From JAAZMI01 sp050948785 (GTDB lineage: Bacteria; Bacillota; Dethiobacteria; DTU022; UBA8154): a stretch of DNA of 64,000 nucleotides. Location: contig JBMNEM010000001.1 of the NCBI GenBank assembly GCA_050948785.1, positions 248,001 to 312,000 of the forward strand, written 5' to 3'. Below are positions 47,354 through 56,157 of this stretch, piece by piece. The position numbers and the translations under genes were made by a program. The notes under the pieces are model-generated. The model searched no databases. It was not told where the DNA came from and saw only the letters and a list, made by a program, of their open reading frames with translations. Every line of letters begins with the position of its first letter. Position 1 is the first letter of the stretch.

Positions 47354-48121
47354 ATGAGTACGGCACTTGATTTTAAACCAAAAATCTTAGGTTTTGTCTG
47401 TCAGTCGTGAGCGTACGGTGCTGCTGACCAGGCTGGAGTTTCCAGACTGCAATATCCAACGGCAATCAGGCTGATCCGCGTCATGTGTTCTGGCCGGGTT
47501 GACCCGGCACATCTGCTCCGGGCTTTCTCCCAGGGGGCAGATGGAGTATTGATCGGCGGCTGCCGCCTCGGTGAGTGTAGTTACACCACGCACGGCAATT
47601 ATCATGCACTGAACCTTGTACTTCTCTTTAAAAAGATCCTGGAACAGAGCGGGCTGAATCCTGCAAGGTTAAGGCTCGCCTTGATGTCCGGTAGTGAAGG
47701 CAATCTCTTTGTGGAAGTAATGCATGATTTTGTCCAACAGGTGAAAGAGCTGGGGCCGCTGGGCCAAGGTGAAGGAATAGACGGTAATGGACTAAAGATC
47801 AAACTGCAAGCAGCTGCCAGGTTAGTACCCTACCTGAGGCTGGTGGAAAATGAGCGGCTGAAAGTGCATTTTGAAACGTGGGAAAAGTATGAGGAGTTCT
47901 ATGCCAGTGAGGAGCTGGCCGGATTATTTCAGGAATTAATTGCCGACAAATTGGCCATCAGTCAGATTGTCCTGCTCCTGCGGGAAGGATCCCTTTCCAC
48001 TGCAGAAATTTCCAATATTTTAGGCCTGACTTCCTCTGAGGTAGCCAAGCACCTAAATAATTCAGCAAGGCAAGGATTGATCAGGTATGAGGAAGACCGT
48101 AAATGTTTTGCTCTGGCATGA
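47354..48121 (+). CDS. bamF: BamF-like MvhD subunit with selenocysteine and C-terminal winged helix
   Basis: Read through TGA 47408-47410 (Sec19), the product is 255 residues. The MvhD-type [2Fe-2S] motif appears as GFVCQS-U-AYGAADQAG, followed by IRVMCSGRVD and GADGVLIGGCRLGECSY; Cys is the usual residue at U. MvhD links an electron donor to HdrA. Residues ~200-255 form an ArsR-like winged helix (LSTAEISNILGLTSSEVAKHL), an extra domain for this family. ATG 47354 follows AGGCGGAAAAGG. A SECIS-like hairpin is at 47429-47449. BamF of Geobacter is also reported to contain Sec. Confidence 0.87.
47429..47449 (+). promoter_or_regulatory. SECIS-like hairpin after the bamF TGA
   Basis: CAG-g-CTGGA, loop GTT, TCCAG-a-CTG: eight pairs with one internal mismatch, starting 18 bases after the TGA. 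The G and U in a small apical loop suit bacterial SECIS elements. Confidence 0.7.
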
Positions 48122-48177
48122 AAAGGCGTGGGGCAGGCAGGTTGATTTAAGGGAAAGAAGGAGGTCGGAATTAGGCG

Positions 48178-48630
48178 ATGGATGACGCTAGAATTGATCA
48201 GATTATTGCTAAACATCAGGGCGAAGCCAGTGCACTTATTCAGGTATTGCTGGAGATTCAGAGCGAAAACCGCTGGCTGCCGCCGGAAGCTTTAAAGAGG
48301 GTCAGCGAAAAATTGCAAGTTCCTTTAACCCGGATCCAGCAGATTGCCACTTTTTACAAAGCTTTTAGTTTGGTACCGAAAGGACGTCATGAAATCCACA
48401 TTTGCCTGGGGACGGCCTGCCATGTGCGTGGTGCAGGGCGTCTCCTCGACACGGTGCAGGACCTGACCGGAATAAAACCCGGCGAAACGGATGCGGATCT
48501 GAAGTACAGCCTGGAAACCGTCAACTGCCTCGGCTGTTGTGCTTTAGGCCCGGTAATGGAGATCGACGGCCAAACCCATGGCAAGATCTTACCAGCGGGG
48601 GCGGCAGGTGTGTTAAAAAAATATGAGTGA
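48178..48630 (+). CDS. bamG: BamG-like NuoE-type [2Fe-2S] subunit
   Basis: This thioredoxin-fold NuoE-like protein of 150 residues has the cluster cysteines in CLGTACHVRGA and NCLGCCALGPVM, preceded by the NuoE-typical IQQIATFYKAFS. It would pass electrons between the NuoF-like subunit and the rest of the complex. It starts at ATG 48178 after GGAGG and is 56 bases downstream of the MvhD-like gene. Confidence 0.87.
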   Translation: MDDARIDQIIAKHQGEASALIQVLLEIQSENRWLPPEALKRVSEKLQVPLTRIQQIATFYKAFSLVPKGRHEIHICLGTACHVRGAGRLLDTVQDLTGIKPGETDADLKYSLETVNCLGCCALGPVMEIDGQTHGKILPAGAAGVLKKYE

Positions 48631-48640
48631 GGGAAAATTT

Positions 48641-50569
48641 ATGGCACGGATAAAATCAGCTGAGGATTTTGAGAAAGTCAGACAAGAAATATTATCCCAC
48701 AGAGACGCCGACAGGCCCTGCATTTCAATCTGTGCCGGCGCTAGTTGCCTGGCCTCCGGCGCAGGTGAAGTCATCGCCGCCTTTAAAGCAGAGCTTGCCC
48801 AACAAGGTTTAACAACTACTGTGGAGACCAAAGGAACCGGATGTCCCGGGTTTTGTGAGAAGGGGCCAGTTGTCGTTATTTACCCGGAGGAGATCTGCTA
48901 TCTCCAGGTAAAACCGGAGGATGTTCCGGAGATTGTCTCGCAGACCATCAAGGAGAAAAAGGTTGTGGAGCGCCTGCTATACGTTGAACCGTCCACCGGC
49001 GAAAAGGTAACACGGGAGGCCGATATTCCTTTCTATAAATACCAGGAACGCCTGCTGATTAGCAATAACATCAAGATTGATCCCCAGAGCATTGAAGACT
49101 ATCTGGCGATTGGCGGCTATTTCGCCTTGGTCAAAGTTCTTTACCATCTGACACCAGAACAGGTATTAGAGGAGATCAAAAGTTCCGGCTTAAGAGGGAG
49201 GGGTGGGGCCGGCTTTCCTACAGGGGAAAAGTGGGAGGGCTCCCGTAATGCCCCAGACCCCGTAAAATATGTGATCGTCAACGCTGACGAAGGCGACCCC
49301 GGGGCCTTTATGGATCGCGCCCTTTTGGAAGGGAACCCGCATGCCATCCTTGAAGGTTTGATGATCGGCGCCTATGCCATCGGCTCCCATGAAGGCTATA
49401 TTTATGTGCGGCAGGAATACCCCCTGGCCGTAAAAAACGTGGGCATCGCGATACAGCAGGCTGAGGAATACGGTTTTCTGGGGGAAAACATCCTCGGTGC
49501 AGGCTTTAATTTCACTGTCAAAGTGCACCAAGGGGCCGGCGCCTTCGTTTGCGGCGAATCAAGCGCTTTGATGACGGCCTTGGAAGGCAGGGCCGGGGAA
49601 CCCCGGCCGAAGTATATCCGCTCCAACATCAAGGGCCTTTGGGAGAAACCCACCGTTTTGAACAATGTGGAGACCTGGGCCAATGTACCGCTGATCATCA
49701 ACAAAGGCGCGGACTGGTTTACACAATACGGTACAGAAAAAAGCAAGGGTACAAAAATTTTCTCCCTGGTCGGTAAAATTAACAACACTGGACTGGTGGA
49801 AGTACCGATGGGTATGACCCTGAGGGATGTTATTTACAAAATAGGCGGCGGTATCCCCAACGGCAAGAAATTTAAAGCGGTGCAGACCGGGGGGCCGTCC
49901 GGCGGATGCCTTCCGGAGCAGCACCTGGATTTAGCCGTCGGCTTTGATGAGCTCACTGCCGCCGGTTCCATGATGGGGTCGGGCGGAATGATTGTCATGG
50001 ATGAAGATACCTGTATGGTCGATGTCGCCAGGTACTTCCTTGCCTTCCTTACGGATGAATCCTGCGGCAAATGTGTTCCCTGCCGAGAAGGCATTCGGCA
50101 GATGTTGAAGATTCTCACCAATATTACTATGGGAAAGGGCAGGGAAGGCGACATCGAGCTTTTAGAGGAACTGGCCGAGATGGCTGGCGCGGCCGCACTT
50201 TGTGCTTTGGGCCGGACTGCTCCCAACCCCTTTCTAAGCACGTTACGCTACTTCCGGGAGGAATATAAGGCGCACATCAAGGAAAAGAGGTGCCCGGCTC
50301 TGTTATGCAAGGAGTTGATTGCCTTCTATATTGATCCGCAGCAGTGCCAGGCCTGCACGGCCTGCCAGAGGAAATGTCCTGCAGAGGCAATTAGCGGTGG
50401 TAAGAACAAGATCCATGTCATTGATCAGGAGAAATGCACTAAGTGTGGCACCTGCCTTGAGGTTTGTCCCCCACGCTTTGGTGCGGTGAAGAAGATCTCC
50501 GGCGAGCCAGTGCCGCCTCCTCCCCCTGAGGAAGCCAGGATTTTGGTCAGGGGAGGTAAAGGAAAATGA
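48641..50569 (+). CDS. bamH: BamH-like NuoF-type NAD(P)H/FMN subunit
   Basis: The ~642-residue protein has an N-terminal thioredoxin-like [2Fe-2S] domain (CAGASCLASGAG, GTGCPGFCEKGP), the NuoF FMN/NADH domain (GRGGAGFPTGEKWE, EGRAGEPRPKYI), an SLBB segment, the N3 cluster ESCGKCVPCREG and a C-terminal ferredoxin pair (CQACTACQRKCP, CTKCGTCLEVCP). This is the bifurcating-enzyme type of NuoF and would oxidise or reduce NAD(P). ATG 48641 is preferred over 48623 because GAGGGA lies just ahead. Confidence 0.88.
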   Translation: MARIKSAEDFEKVRQEILSHRDADRPCISICAGASCLASGAGEVIAAFKAELAQQGLTTTVETKGTGCPGFCEKGPVVVIYPEEICYLQVKPEDVPEIVSQTIKEKKVVERLLYVEPSTGEKVTREADIPFYKYQERLLISNNIKIDPQSIEDYLAIGGYFALVKVLYHLTPEQVLEEIKSSGLRGRGGAGFPTGEKWEGSRNAPDPVKYVIVNADEGDPGAFMDRALLEGNPHAILEGLMIGAYAIGSHEGYIYVRQEYPLAVKNVGIAIQQAEEYGFLGENILGAGFNFTVKVHQGAGAFVCGESSALMTALEGRAGEPRPKYIRSNIKGLWEKPTVLNNVETWANVPLIINKGADWFTQYGTEKSKGTKIFSLVGKINNTGLVEVPMGMTLRDVIYKIGGGIPNGKKFKAVQTGGPSGGCLPEQHLDLAVGFDELTAAGSMMGSGGMIVMDEDTCMVDVARYFLAFLTDESCGKCVPCREGIRQMLKILTNITMGKGREGDIELLEELAEMAGAAALCALGRTAPNPFLSTLRYFREEYKAHIKEKRCPALLCKELIAFYIDPQQCQACTACQRKCPAEAISGGKNKIHVIDQEKCTKCGTCLEVCPPRFGAVKKISGEPVPPPPPEEARILVRGGKGK

Positions 50570-51165
50570 GCACGATTTTATTAAAAATCGATGGGAAAGA
50601 AGTGGAAGCGAGAGCGGGCATGACCATTTTAGAGGCAGCTCAAAGTACAGGAATAATGATCCCCACACTTTGTCACCACGCGCAGTTGGAGCCTTATGGG
50701 GCCTGCCGCTTTTGCACAGTGGAAACAGAAGCCCGTGGCAGGATCAAACTTGTTGCGGCCTGCCTTTACCCGGTAGAACCGGATTTAATCGTCAGAACTA
50801 GAACCGAAAAAGTAGCTAAAATTCGCAAAATAATCCTGGAACTATTATTATCGCATGCTCCGGAGGCCAGGGACTTACAGGGTTTGGCCCAAGAGTATGG
50901 TGCAGACAAGGATCGTTTTGCAAAAGAGGCCTCGTTTTGCATCCATTGTGGGCTCTGTGTAAGATACTGTGCGGAAGTGAAAAAAAAGAATGCGGTGGGC
51001 TTTGTGAACAGGGGAGCAAAACGGGAAATAAGTTTCATCCCCGGGGTAGCCTCCCAGGAATGCTGGAACTGCAAGGAGTGTTTCCCGCTTTGTCCCACAG
51101 AGGCTTTGCAAGCAGCTTACGTTTTAATGGAAGCGCTGTTCTCCTCTGCCGATTCATCTTCTTAA
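50566..51165 (+). CDS. bamI: BamI-like NuoG N-terminal-type iron-sulfur subunit
   Basis: This 199-residue protein matches the N-terminal quarter of NuoG/HydA-like subunits: a plant-type [2Fe-2S] domain (PTLCHHAQLEPYGACRFC, then AACLYPV), and two [4Fe-4S] sites (CIHCGLCVRYCAEV, CWNCKECFPLCP). It overlaps the preceding stop by four bases (ATGA type), indicating coupling. It completes the set of eight subunits. A short Ser-rich end follows the last cluster. Confidence 0.85.
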   Translation: MSTILLKIDGKEVEARAGMTILEAAQSTGIMIPTLCHHAQLEPYGACRFCTVETEARGRIKLVAACLYPVEPDLIVRTRTEKVAKIRKIILELLLSHAPEARDLQGLAQEYGADKDRFAKEASFCIHCGLCVRYCAEVKKKNAVGFVNRGAKREISFIPGVASQECWNCKECFPLCPTEALQAAYVLMEALFSSADSSS

Positions 51166-51274
51166 GGATTGGAGCCCAGGGAACAGAAGCACGAGATTTA
51201 AAAGTAAAAACTCATGTTATGGGCCTTACTTGGACGATGCAGACCAATAGAGTCCTTAACCTTCCGGAACCGAT

Positions 51275-51298
51275 ACCTGGCTGCGGTCTTGGCCAGGT
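51275..51298 (+). terminator. Possible terminator after the Bam-like operon
   Basis: ACCTGGC and GCCAGGT form a stem with a ten-base loop, followed by a pyrimidine-rich TAATCTTCCTTTT. The T run is imperfect. Confidence 0.5.
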
Positions 51299-51398
51299 AA
51301 TCTTCCTTTTAATACAACTTGTAAAAGCGTTTTGAAACATTTAAAAAAACCCAGGCCGGGCATGGCCAATTTTAAAATATCTGAGGAGGTTAATTGCG

Positions 51399-51668
51399 GT
51401 GATAATTAAAATATTTGACTCTGAAAACAAAAATTTAGAGGCATTGGAAAGAGAAGCGGTTAAAATCATGATTGAACTAAATACGGTAGGTACTATAGAA
51501 AAGTATGGTACTATAGGAAAGTATCAAAGTTTGGAGAAAATTTCAAAATACAATGTAAAAGAGTCCCCGGGGATGATAATAAATAACAAAATCAAGGTTT
51601 CCGGGAGGGTACCACAAAAAGAAGAGATTAAAAAATGGATTCAGGAAGTATTGAATGAAAACAAATAG
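51399..51668 (+). CDS. Thioredoxin-fold protein lacking the CXXC motif
   Basis: This 89-residue protein resembles the small thioredoxin family (redox-active disulfide protein 2 type) in its second half: EKISKYNVKESPGMIINNKI (cis-Pro region) and KVSGRVPQKEEIKKWIQE. The usual N-terminal CXXC is absent and there are no cysteines in the protein, so it cannot do disulfide exchange. GTG start after GAGGAGG. It lies between the Bam-like operon and the CoA ligase gene and might act as a binding or assembly factor. Confidence 0.7.
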   Translation: MIIKIFDSENKNLEALEREAVKIMIELNTVGTIEKYGTIGKYQSLEKISKYNVKESPGMIINNKIKVSGRVPQKEEIKKWIQEVLNENK

Positions 51669-51969
51669 GGTGAAAGCCTTGTTAATATTTAAATTTTTCC
51701 CGGGATTGTTAATGGAATATTAAAAAGGCGGGAAAAAATGATTAACTTCCTCTTATAGTTACAATAATAGCTGTTATTACAAGGGTATTAAAACGGGTTA
51801 AACTAGCGGAAACCTTTGGACAAACGGTGATTATAGTTGCCATTTTTTCCTGCAGTGGTTATAGGTGTATTAAGAATTATGCTGTGATTCCATAAAGTTT
51901 TATTTTCTGATTGCATTTTTTGCGATATTCCCCCATTTACTTTGAATTGTTTTGTTCGGGGGGAGGTTG

Positions 51970-52028
51970 CTTTGGAAACAAATGATTCCAAGTAGGGGTG
52001 CTTTGGAAGTTAACTATTCCAAGGCACC
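51970..52028. repeat. Two tandem related inverted repeats
   Basis: First: CTTTGGAA...TTCCAAG (51970-51992). Second: GGTGCTTTGGAA...TTCCAAGGCACC (51997-52028), 12-base arms with one G-T pair, then TTTATTTAT. The second could be a terminator; the repetition of the TTTGGAA/TTCCAA core is unusual. Confidence 0.6.
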
Positions 52029-52323
52029 TTTATTTATGCTTTGAATTCACTGCTCCGGGCTCCTAACACAAAGTCATTTCCAAAGAAATCCAGTTCCCAC
52101 CGCAGGGGATGTTTGGAGACCCGTGACAGAAAATAGTAGGAATTGCAAAATCATGGTCTTTCTTACCAAATTGGCGCCGCTCAAACTTTTGCTACTCCAA
52201 TTTCAAATGACATCCAGCTAAATTATCATCGGCATATTGTTTATTTTGTATTTTTAATCTTGGCAAGGCTTATAAAGGTTTGTCCAATGTTAAATTAATA
52301 AACATTTGGATCTGTTTATCTTT

Positions 52324-52339
52324 TGGTATAAAAATTGCA
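52324..52339 (+). promoter_or_regulatory. Sigma-54-type promoter for the CoA ligase
   Basis: TGGTATAAAAATTGCA keeps the GG and GC elements at the correct spacing, with TAT in place of CAC in the -24 box. It is 52 bases before the CoA ligase start. Confidence 0.7.
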
Positions 52340-52390
52340 AGAATAAATATTTAGACTTCAAGAAGTAAAAGAAGATTAAGGAGGTTTAAA

Positions 52391-54013
52391 ATGAAAAAAT
52401 TGGGGACGGTAACAAGGTATGAGGATGTCATGAATTGTACGGTAGGAGAAGTGTTGGAAAGGGGGAGCTCATTATGTCCTGATAAGGAAGCGCTAGTTTC
52501 AAATGAGGCAAGAATAAATTATTATGAACTAAATGTTCTGGTAGACAGTTTTGCCGCAGCAATTTCTGAGTTAGGTTTTAAAAAGGGTGATCGGGTGGCC
52601 ATTGATCTTCCTAATTCCCCGGAACTTGTGATTTCCTATTTTGCTTTAGCAAAATTAGGTTTAATTGCCGCCTGGTTAAATCCCCTGTATAGGGAAAGTG
52701 AACTTAAGTTTATATTGGGAAACTCTAGGGCAAAAGGAATCATCCTCTGTTCAGGATTTCAGGATTACGATTATGCAGGCTCAGTTTTGGGGATGAAGGA
52801 CGATCTTCCTAATTTGCAATATATTATTGATGTATCTGAGAGGCCAGATACCTTGCTATTCAATGATTTATTAAAAAGCGGTGCAACTAAAAAATATGAA
52901 AAACCTGCAATTGATGCCCAGGAAGATTATGTTATGTTGATTTATTCCTCCGGTTCCACAGGTATACCCAAAGGCGCCCCTCATACCCATTGGCAGGTGA
53001 TCCGTCAAGGATTTAATTATCAAAAATCGCTGCATACCACTGCTGATGATATATATATTGCATTTTTACCTTTATATCATCTGTTCGGATTTGGAGCTTT
53101 ATTTATGAGTGTGTTATCTACCCAGGGGACGTTGGTTTTAATGGACACATATAACAGGGAAGAGGCTTTTAAATTAATTGAAAAAGAAAAATGCACTGTT
53201 CATCATGCCGCCCCAACCCACTATATTTTAGAACTAAAAGATGATAAACATAAAAAATATGATTTATCTTCATTAAGAATTGGCTATACTTCAGGTTATG
53301 TACCCCCAGTGGAGCTAATGGTAGAAATAGAAGAAGAACTTGGAATTGAGGTTTCTAATTTCTGGGGCTCTTCAGAAGTAGGGGGGGCACTTCTTTTTGA
53401 CCATAGTGACCCTTTAAAAGACAAACGCTTAAAAACAGTGGGCAAACCGATTGATATAATGGATGTTAAAATAGTAGACCCTGAAACCCGGGAGGAGAGA
53501 GGTATAGGCGAGGAAGGAGAGCTAATGTGCCGCGGCCCGAATGTAATAAAAGAATATTGGGAAAACCCGGAAGAAACAAGGGCGCATTTTGAGAAAGGGG
53601 GTTGGTTTTGTACCGGTGATTTAGCAATTATTGATGAAGGTGGTTACGTAACTATTACCGGTAGAACCAAAGATCAAATAAATAGAGGCGGACTAAAAAT
53701 AACTCCTTTTGAGCTTGAAGAGGAAATCAGCAAACATCCCAAGGTTCATGAAGTTGCTGTCGTGGCCACCCCGAATCCCGTATTAGGGGAAAACATATGT
53801 GCCTGCATTGTACCTGTACAGGGGCAAATAGTTACATTGGAAGAAATCCGCGACTTTTTAGAAGGTAAGGTAGCAAGAAATAAATTGCCCGACGAATTAA
53901 GCATTTTTAAAGGTTTTCCACGCCTTGTTGGTGGTGTTAAACTTAATAAATTTGGAAAAGGGGGCATTAAGGAAGCAGCAATAAATGACAAGTACAAACA
54001 AAGTATAAGATAA
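52391..54013 (+). CDS. AMP-forming acyl/aryl-CoA ligase
   Basis: This 540-residue ANL-superfamily enzyme has the P-loop-like YSSGSTGIPKGAPHTH, the A5-type NFWGSSEVGGA, GWFCTGDLAIIDEGGY and the hinge GRTKDQINRGGLKI. The C-terminal catalytic lysine is probably in VKLNKFGKGG. Such enzymes convert carboxylic acids to CoA thioesters with ATP. The position after the Bam-like operon and the sigma-54-type promoter suggest an aromatic or alicyclic acid substrate such as benzoate, but the sequence alone does not fix it. GGAGG lies upstream of ATG. Confidence 0.87.
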   Translation: MKKLGTVTRYEDVMNCTVGEVLERGSSLCPDKEALVSNEARINYYELNVLVDSFAAAISELGFKKGDRVAIDLPNSPELVISYFALAKLGLIAAWLNPLYRESELKFILGNSRAKGIILCSGFQDYDYAGSVLGMKDDLPNLQYIIDVSERPDTLLFNDLLKSGATKKYEKPAIDAQEDYVMLIYSSGSTGIPKGAPHTHWQVIRQGFNYQKSLHTTADDIYIAFLPLYHLFGFGALFMSVLSTQGTLVLMDTYNREEAFKLIEKEKCTVHHAAPTHYILELKDDKHKKYDLSSLRIGYTSGYVPPVELMVEIEEELGIEVSNFWGSSEVGGALLFDHSDPLKDKRLKTVGKPIDIMDVKIVDPETREERGIGEEGELMCRGPNVIKEYWENPEETRAHFEKGGWFCTGDLAIIDEGGYVTITGRTKDQINRGGLKITPFELEEEISKHPKVHEVAVVATPNPVLGENICACIVPVQGQIVTLEEIRDFLEGKVARNKLPDELSIFKGFPRLVGGVKLNKFGKGGIKEAAINDKYKQSIR

Positions 54014-54130
54014 AAAACATAAGAAAGAACTGTGGATCAAAGATTGTGGTTTAAAGAAAATAATGTAAGCGTAAGCTTATAGACAAAATAGCAGTTTTTT
54101 AAAAAAACATAACGAATTATCCGCTTTTAA

Positions 54131-54172
54131 ACAGGACAGGCTTTAACAAAAAAAAGAAAAGGCCTGTCCTGT
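54131..54172 (+). terminator. Inverted repeat, probable terminator of the CoA ligase transcript
   Basis: ACAGGACAGGCtTT and AAgGCCTGTCCTGT form a stem of about 12 pairs around an A-rich loop. No long T run follows on the plus strand. Confidence 0.6.
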
Positions 54173-54229
54173 GTTATATTAACAACATGACATTATCACA
54201 GAATAACTACAATGTCTTCCTCTTTTCTC

Positions 54230-54258
54230 TTGACAAACATTATGATTGGTGTTAAAAT
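54230..54258 (+). promoter_or_regulatory. Sigma-A promoter for the tRNA cluster
   Basis: TTGACA, 17 bases, TAAAAT; about 110 bases ahead of the first tRNA. Confidence 0.8.
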
Positions 54259-54369
54259 TACTTTTGTCTGCAGGAATAAAAGTTATAACAGTTTATAATT
54301 GATGCCCGGATGGGGAATCATATACGTTATAAAAAAAGCAGGCATCTCTGTTTGGAGTGTTTTAAGCAT

Positions 54370-54446
<77 letters not shown>

Positions 54447-54566
54447 GAAAATAATCAGATGTTTTAATATATATGCGTGTGTCCGGGTTTTTATATGGTT
54501 AACTTTAAAAAGGTTAACCATATAAATGTGCCAAGAGATAAAAGGTATGTTTTGCTTTCAGTTTTT

Positions 54567-54642
54567 GCTCACGTAGCTCAGTAGGCAGAGCGTATCCTTG
54601 GTAAGGATAAGGTCACCGGTTCGATTCCGGTCGTGAGCTCCA
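54567..54642 (+). tRNA. tRNA-Thr (GGT)
   Basis: 76 bases with acceptor GCTCACG/CGTGAGC, anticodon loop TTGGTAA (GGT, Thr), GGTTCGATTCC T-arm and encoded CCA. It is two bases before the next tRNA. Confidence 0.93.
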
Positions 54643-54643
54643 T

Positions 54644-54721
54644 GGCGGTGTAGCTCAGTTGGTTTAGAGCATACGGCTCATACCCGTAGTGTCCGGGGTT
54701 CGAATCCCTGCGCCGCCACCA
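54644..54721 (+). tRNA. tRNA-Met (CAT), elongator
   Basis: 78 bases with acceptor GGCGGTG/CGCCGCC, anticodon CAT in CTCATAC, standard T-arm and encoded CCA. A lysidine-modified tRNA-Ile(CAT) cannot be excluded by sequence alone, but elongator Met is usual here. Confidence 0.85.
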
Positions 54722-54774
54722 AGTATTTTTTTAGATCTTCTTATAAATTCCTTCCATAATAATCCCGATATCAT

Positions 54775-54803
54775 TTGTACATTTATTTAAACCTTTATAT
54801 TAA
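54775..54803 (+). promoter_or_regulatory. Putative sigma-A promoter for tuf
   Basis: TTGTAC, 17 bases, TATTAA, about 110 bases before the tuf start. Confidence 0.5.
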
Positions 54804-54915
54804 TAAAATGCCCTAAAACAGTAGAAGGTTTTTATTTTTTTTTTAGTAAAATACAGTTTGAGATTACTTTGAAAAGCACTGTTAATTTGGGTAAAAAGGG
54901 AGGATTTAAGGGATA

Positions 54916-56121
54916 ATGGCCAAGAAAAAATTTGAGAGGACCAAACCGCATATTAATGTTGGGACGATTGGGCACGTTGATCATGGCAAGACCACTTTGA
55001 CTTCGGCGATCACCTTTTGTTTAGCCAGTAAAGGTTATGCCAGCAAGACCAATTTTGAGGAAATTGATAAGGCCCCGGAGGAGCGCGATCGTGGTATCAC
55101 CATTGCTACGGCGCACGTGGAATATGAGACGGATAACCGTCACTATGCGCACGTGGACTGTCCCGGGCACGCTGACTATGTGAAGAACATGATTACCGGT
55201 GCAGCGCAGATGGACGGTGCCATCCTTGTTGTTTCGGCGGCTGACGGTCCTATGCCGCAGACCAGGGAGCACATCTTACTGGCGCGTCAGGTTGCTGTCC
55301 CTTATATTGTTGTCTTTATGAACAAAGTGGACATGGTGGATGATCCGGAGCTTTTGGAATTGGTGGAGATGGAAGTTCGTGACCTGCTCAATGAGTATGA
55401 ATTTCCCGGTGATGACCTCCCTGTGGTCCAAGGTTCGGCTTTAAAGGCGTTGGAATGCGGCTGTGGTGAGCGGGAATGTGAAAACTGCAAGGCTGTCTGG
55501 GAATTGATGGATGCTGTGGATAACTATGTTCCTGATCCGGAACGTGACACGGATAAACCTTTCCTCATGCCTGTAGAGGATGTCTTCACGATTACCGGCC
55601 GTGGTACAGTTGCTACCGGCCGTGTTGAGCGTGGCAAAGTCAAAATTGGCAATGAAGTGGAGATTGTCGGCTTTAACGATCGTCCGCGCAAGACGGTAGT
55701 GACCGGAGTGGAGATGTTTCGTAAGATTCTTGATGAAGCGGAGGCCGGGGACAATATTGGAGTATTGCTGCGTGGTATAGATCGTGAATCCATAGAGCGT
55801 GGCCAGGTCCTGGCCAAGCCGGGCACCATTCACCCGCATACCAAATTCAAGGCAGAAGTTTATGTTTTGAAAAAAGAAGAAGGTGGGCGTCATACGCCGT
55901 TTTTCCAGGGTTATCGTCCCCAGTTTTATTTCCGGACCACGGATGTCACCGGTTCGATTCAACTGCCGGAAGGTGTAGAGATGATCATGCCCGGTGACAA
56001 TGTGAACATGGAAATAGAGCTGATTACACCGATCGCCATTGAGGCTGGCCTGCGTTTTGCCATTCGTGAGGGCGGCAGGACTGTCGGCGCCGGTGTGGTT
56101 ACCTCCATTGTCGAGGAATAG
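54916..56121 (+). CDS. tuf: Elongation factor Tu
   Basis: The 401-residue GTPase delivers aminoacyl-tRNA to the ribosome. G motifs are visible: GHVDHGKT, DCPGHADY, NKVDM and GSALK. The TGRGTVATGRVERG segment opens domain 2 and the C-terminus is canonical. Between GSALKALE and WELMDAVD there is a Cys-rich insertion (C181, C183, C188, C191) not found in E. coli or Bacillus EF-Tu but recalled from Peptococcaceae/Moorella relatives; it could bind a metal. GGGAGG precedes ATG. A terminator follows. Confidence 0.98.
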   Translation: MAKKKFERTKPHINVGTIGHVDHGKTTLTSAITFCLASKGYASKTNFEEIDKAPEERDRGITIATAHVEYETDNRHYAHVDCPGHADYVKNMITGAAQMDGAILVVSAADGPMPQTREHILLARQVAVPYIVVFMNKVDMVDDPELLELVEMEVRDLLNEYEFPGDDLPVVQGSALKALECGCGERECENCKAVWELMDAVDNYVPDPERDTDKPFLMPVEDVFTITGRGTVATGRVERGKVKIGNEVEIVGFNDRPRKTVVTGVEMFRKILDEAEAGDNIGVLLRGIDRESIERGQVLAKPGTIHPHTKFKAEVYVLKKEEGGRHTPFFQGYRPQFYFRTTDVTGSIQLPEGVEMIMPGDNVNMEIELITPIAIEAGLRFAIREGGRTVGAGVVTSIVEE

Positions 56122-56157
56122 TGAATTCATAACCAGAGCAGTTTTGGCTGGTGCTGG

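Larger units (their letters stand above)
51669..52390. other. Long intergenic region with tandem hairpins
   Basis: No gene is seen in these 722 bases. They hold two related inverted repeats (51970-51992 and 51997-52028), an approximate dyad TCCAATGTT (52283)/AACATTTGGA (52301) that could bind an activator, and a sigma-54-type promoter at 52324. Confidence 0.55.
54014..54369. other. Intergenic region before the tRNA genes
   Basis: No gene. It contains a strong inverted repeat (54131-54172) after the CoA ligase and the promoter at 54230 for the tRNA genes. Confidence 0.6.

Noticed and set aside
54014..54369. CRISPR or repeat array near the tRNA genes
   Set aside because: Only one inverted repeat is present; there are no regularly spaced repeats here or elsewhere in the window.
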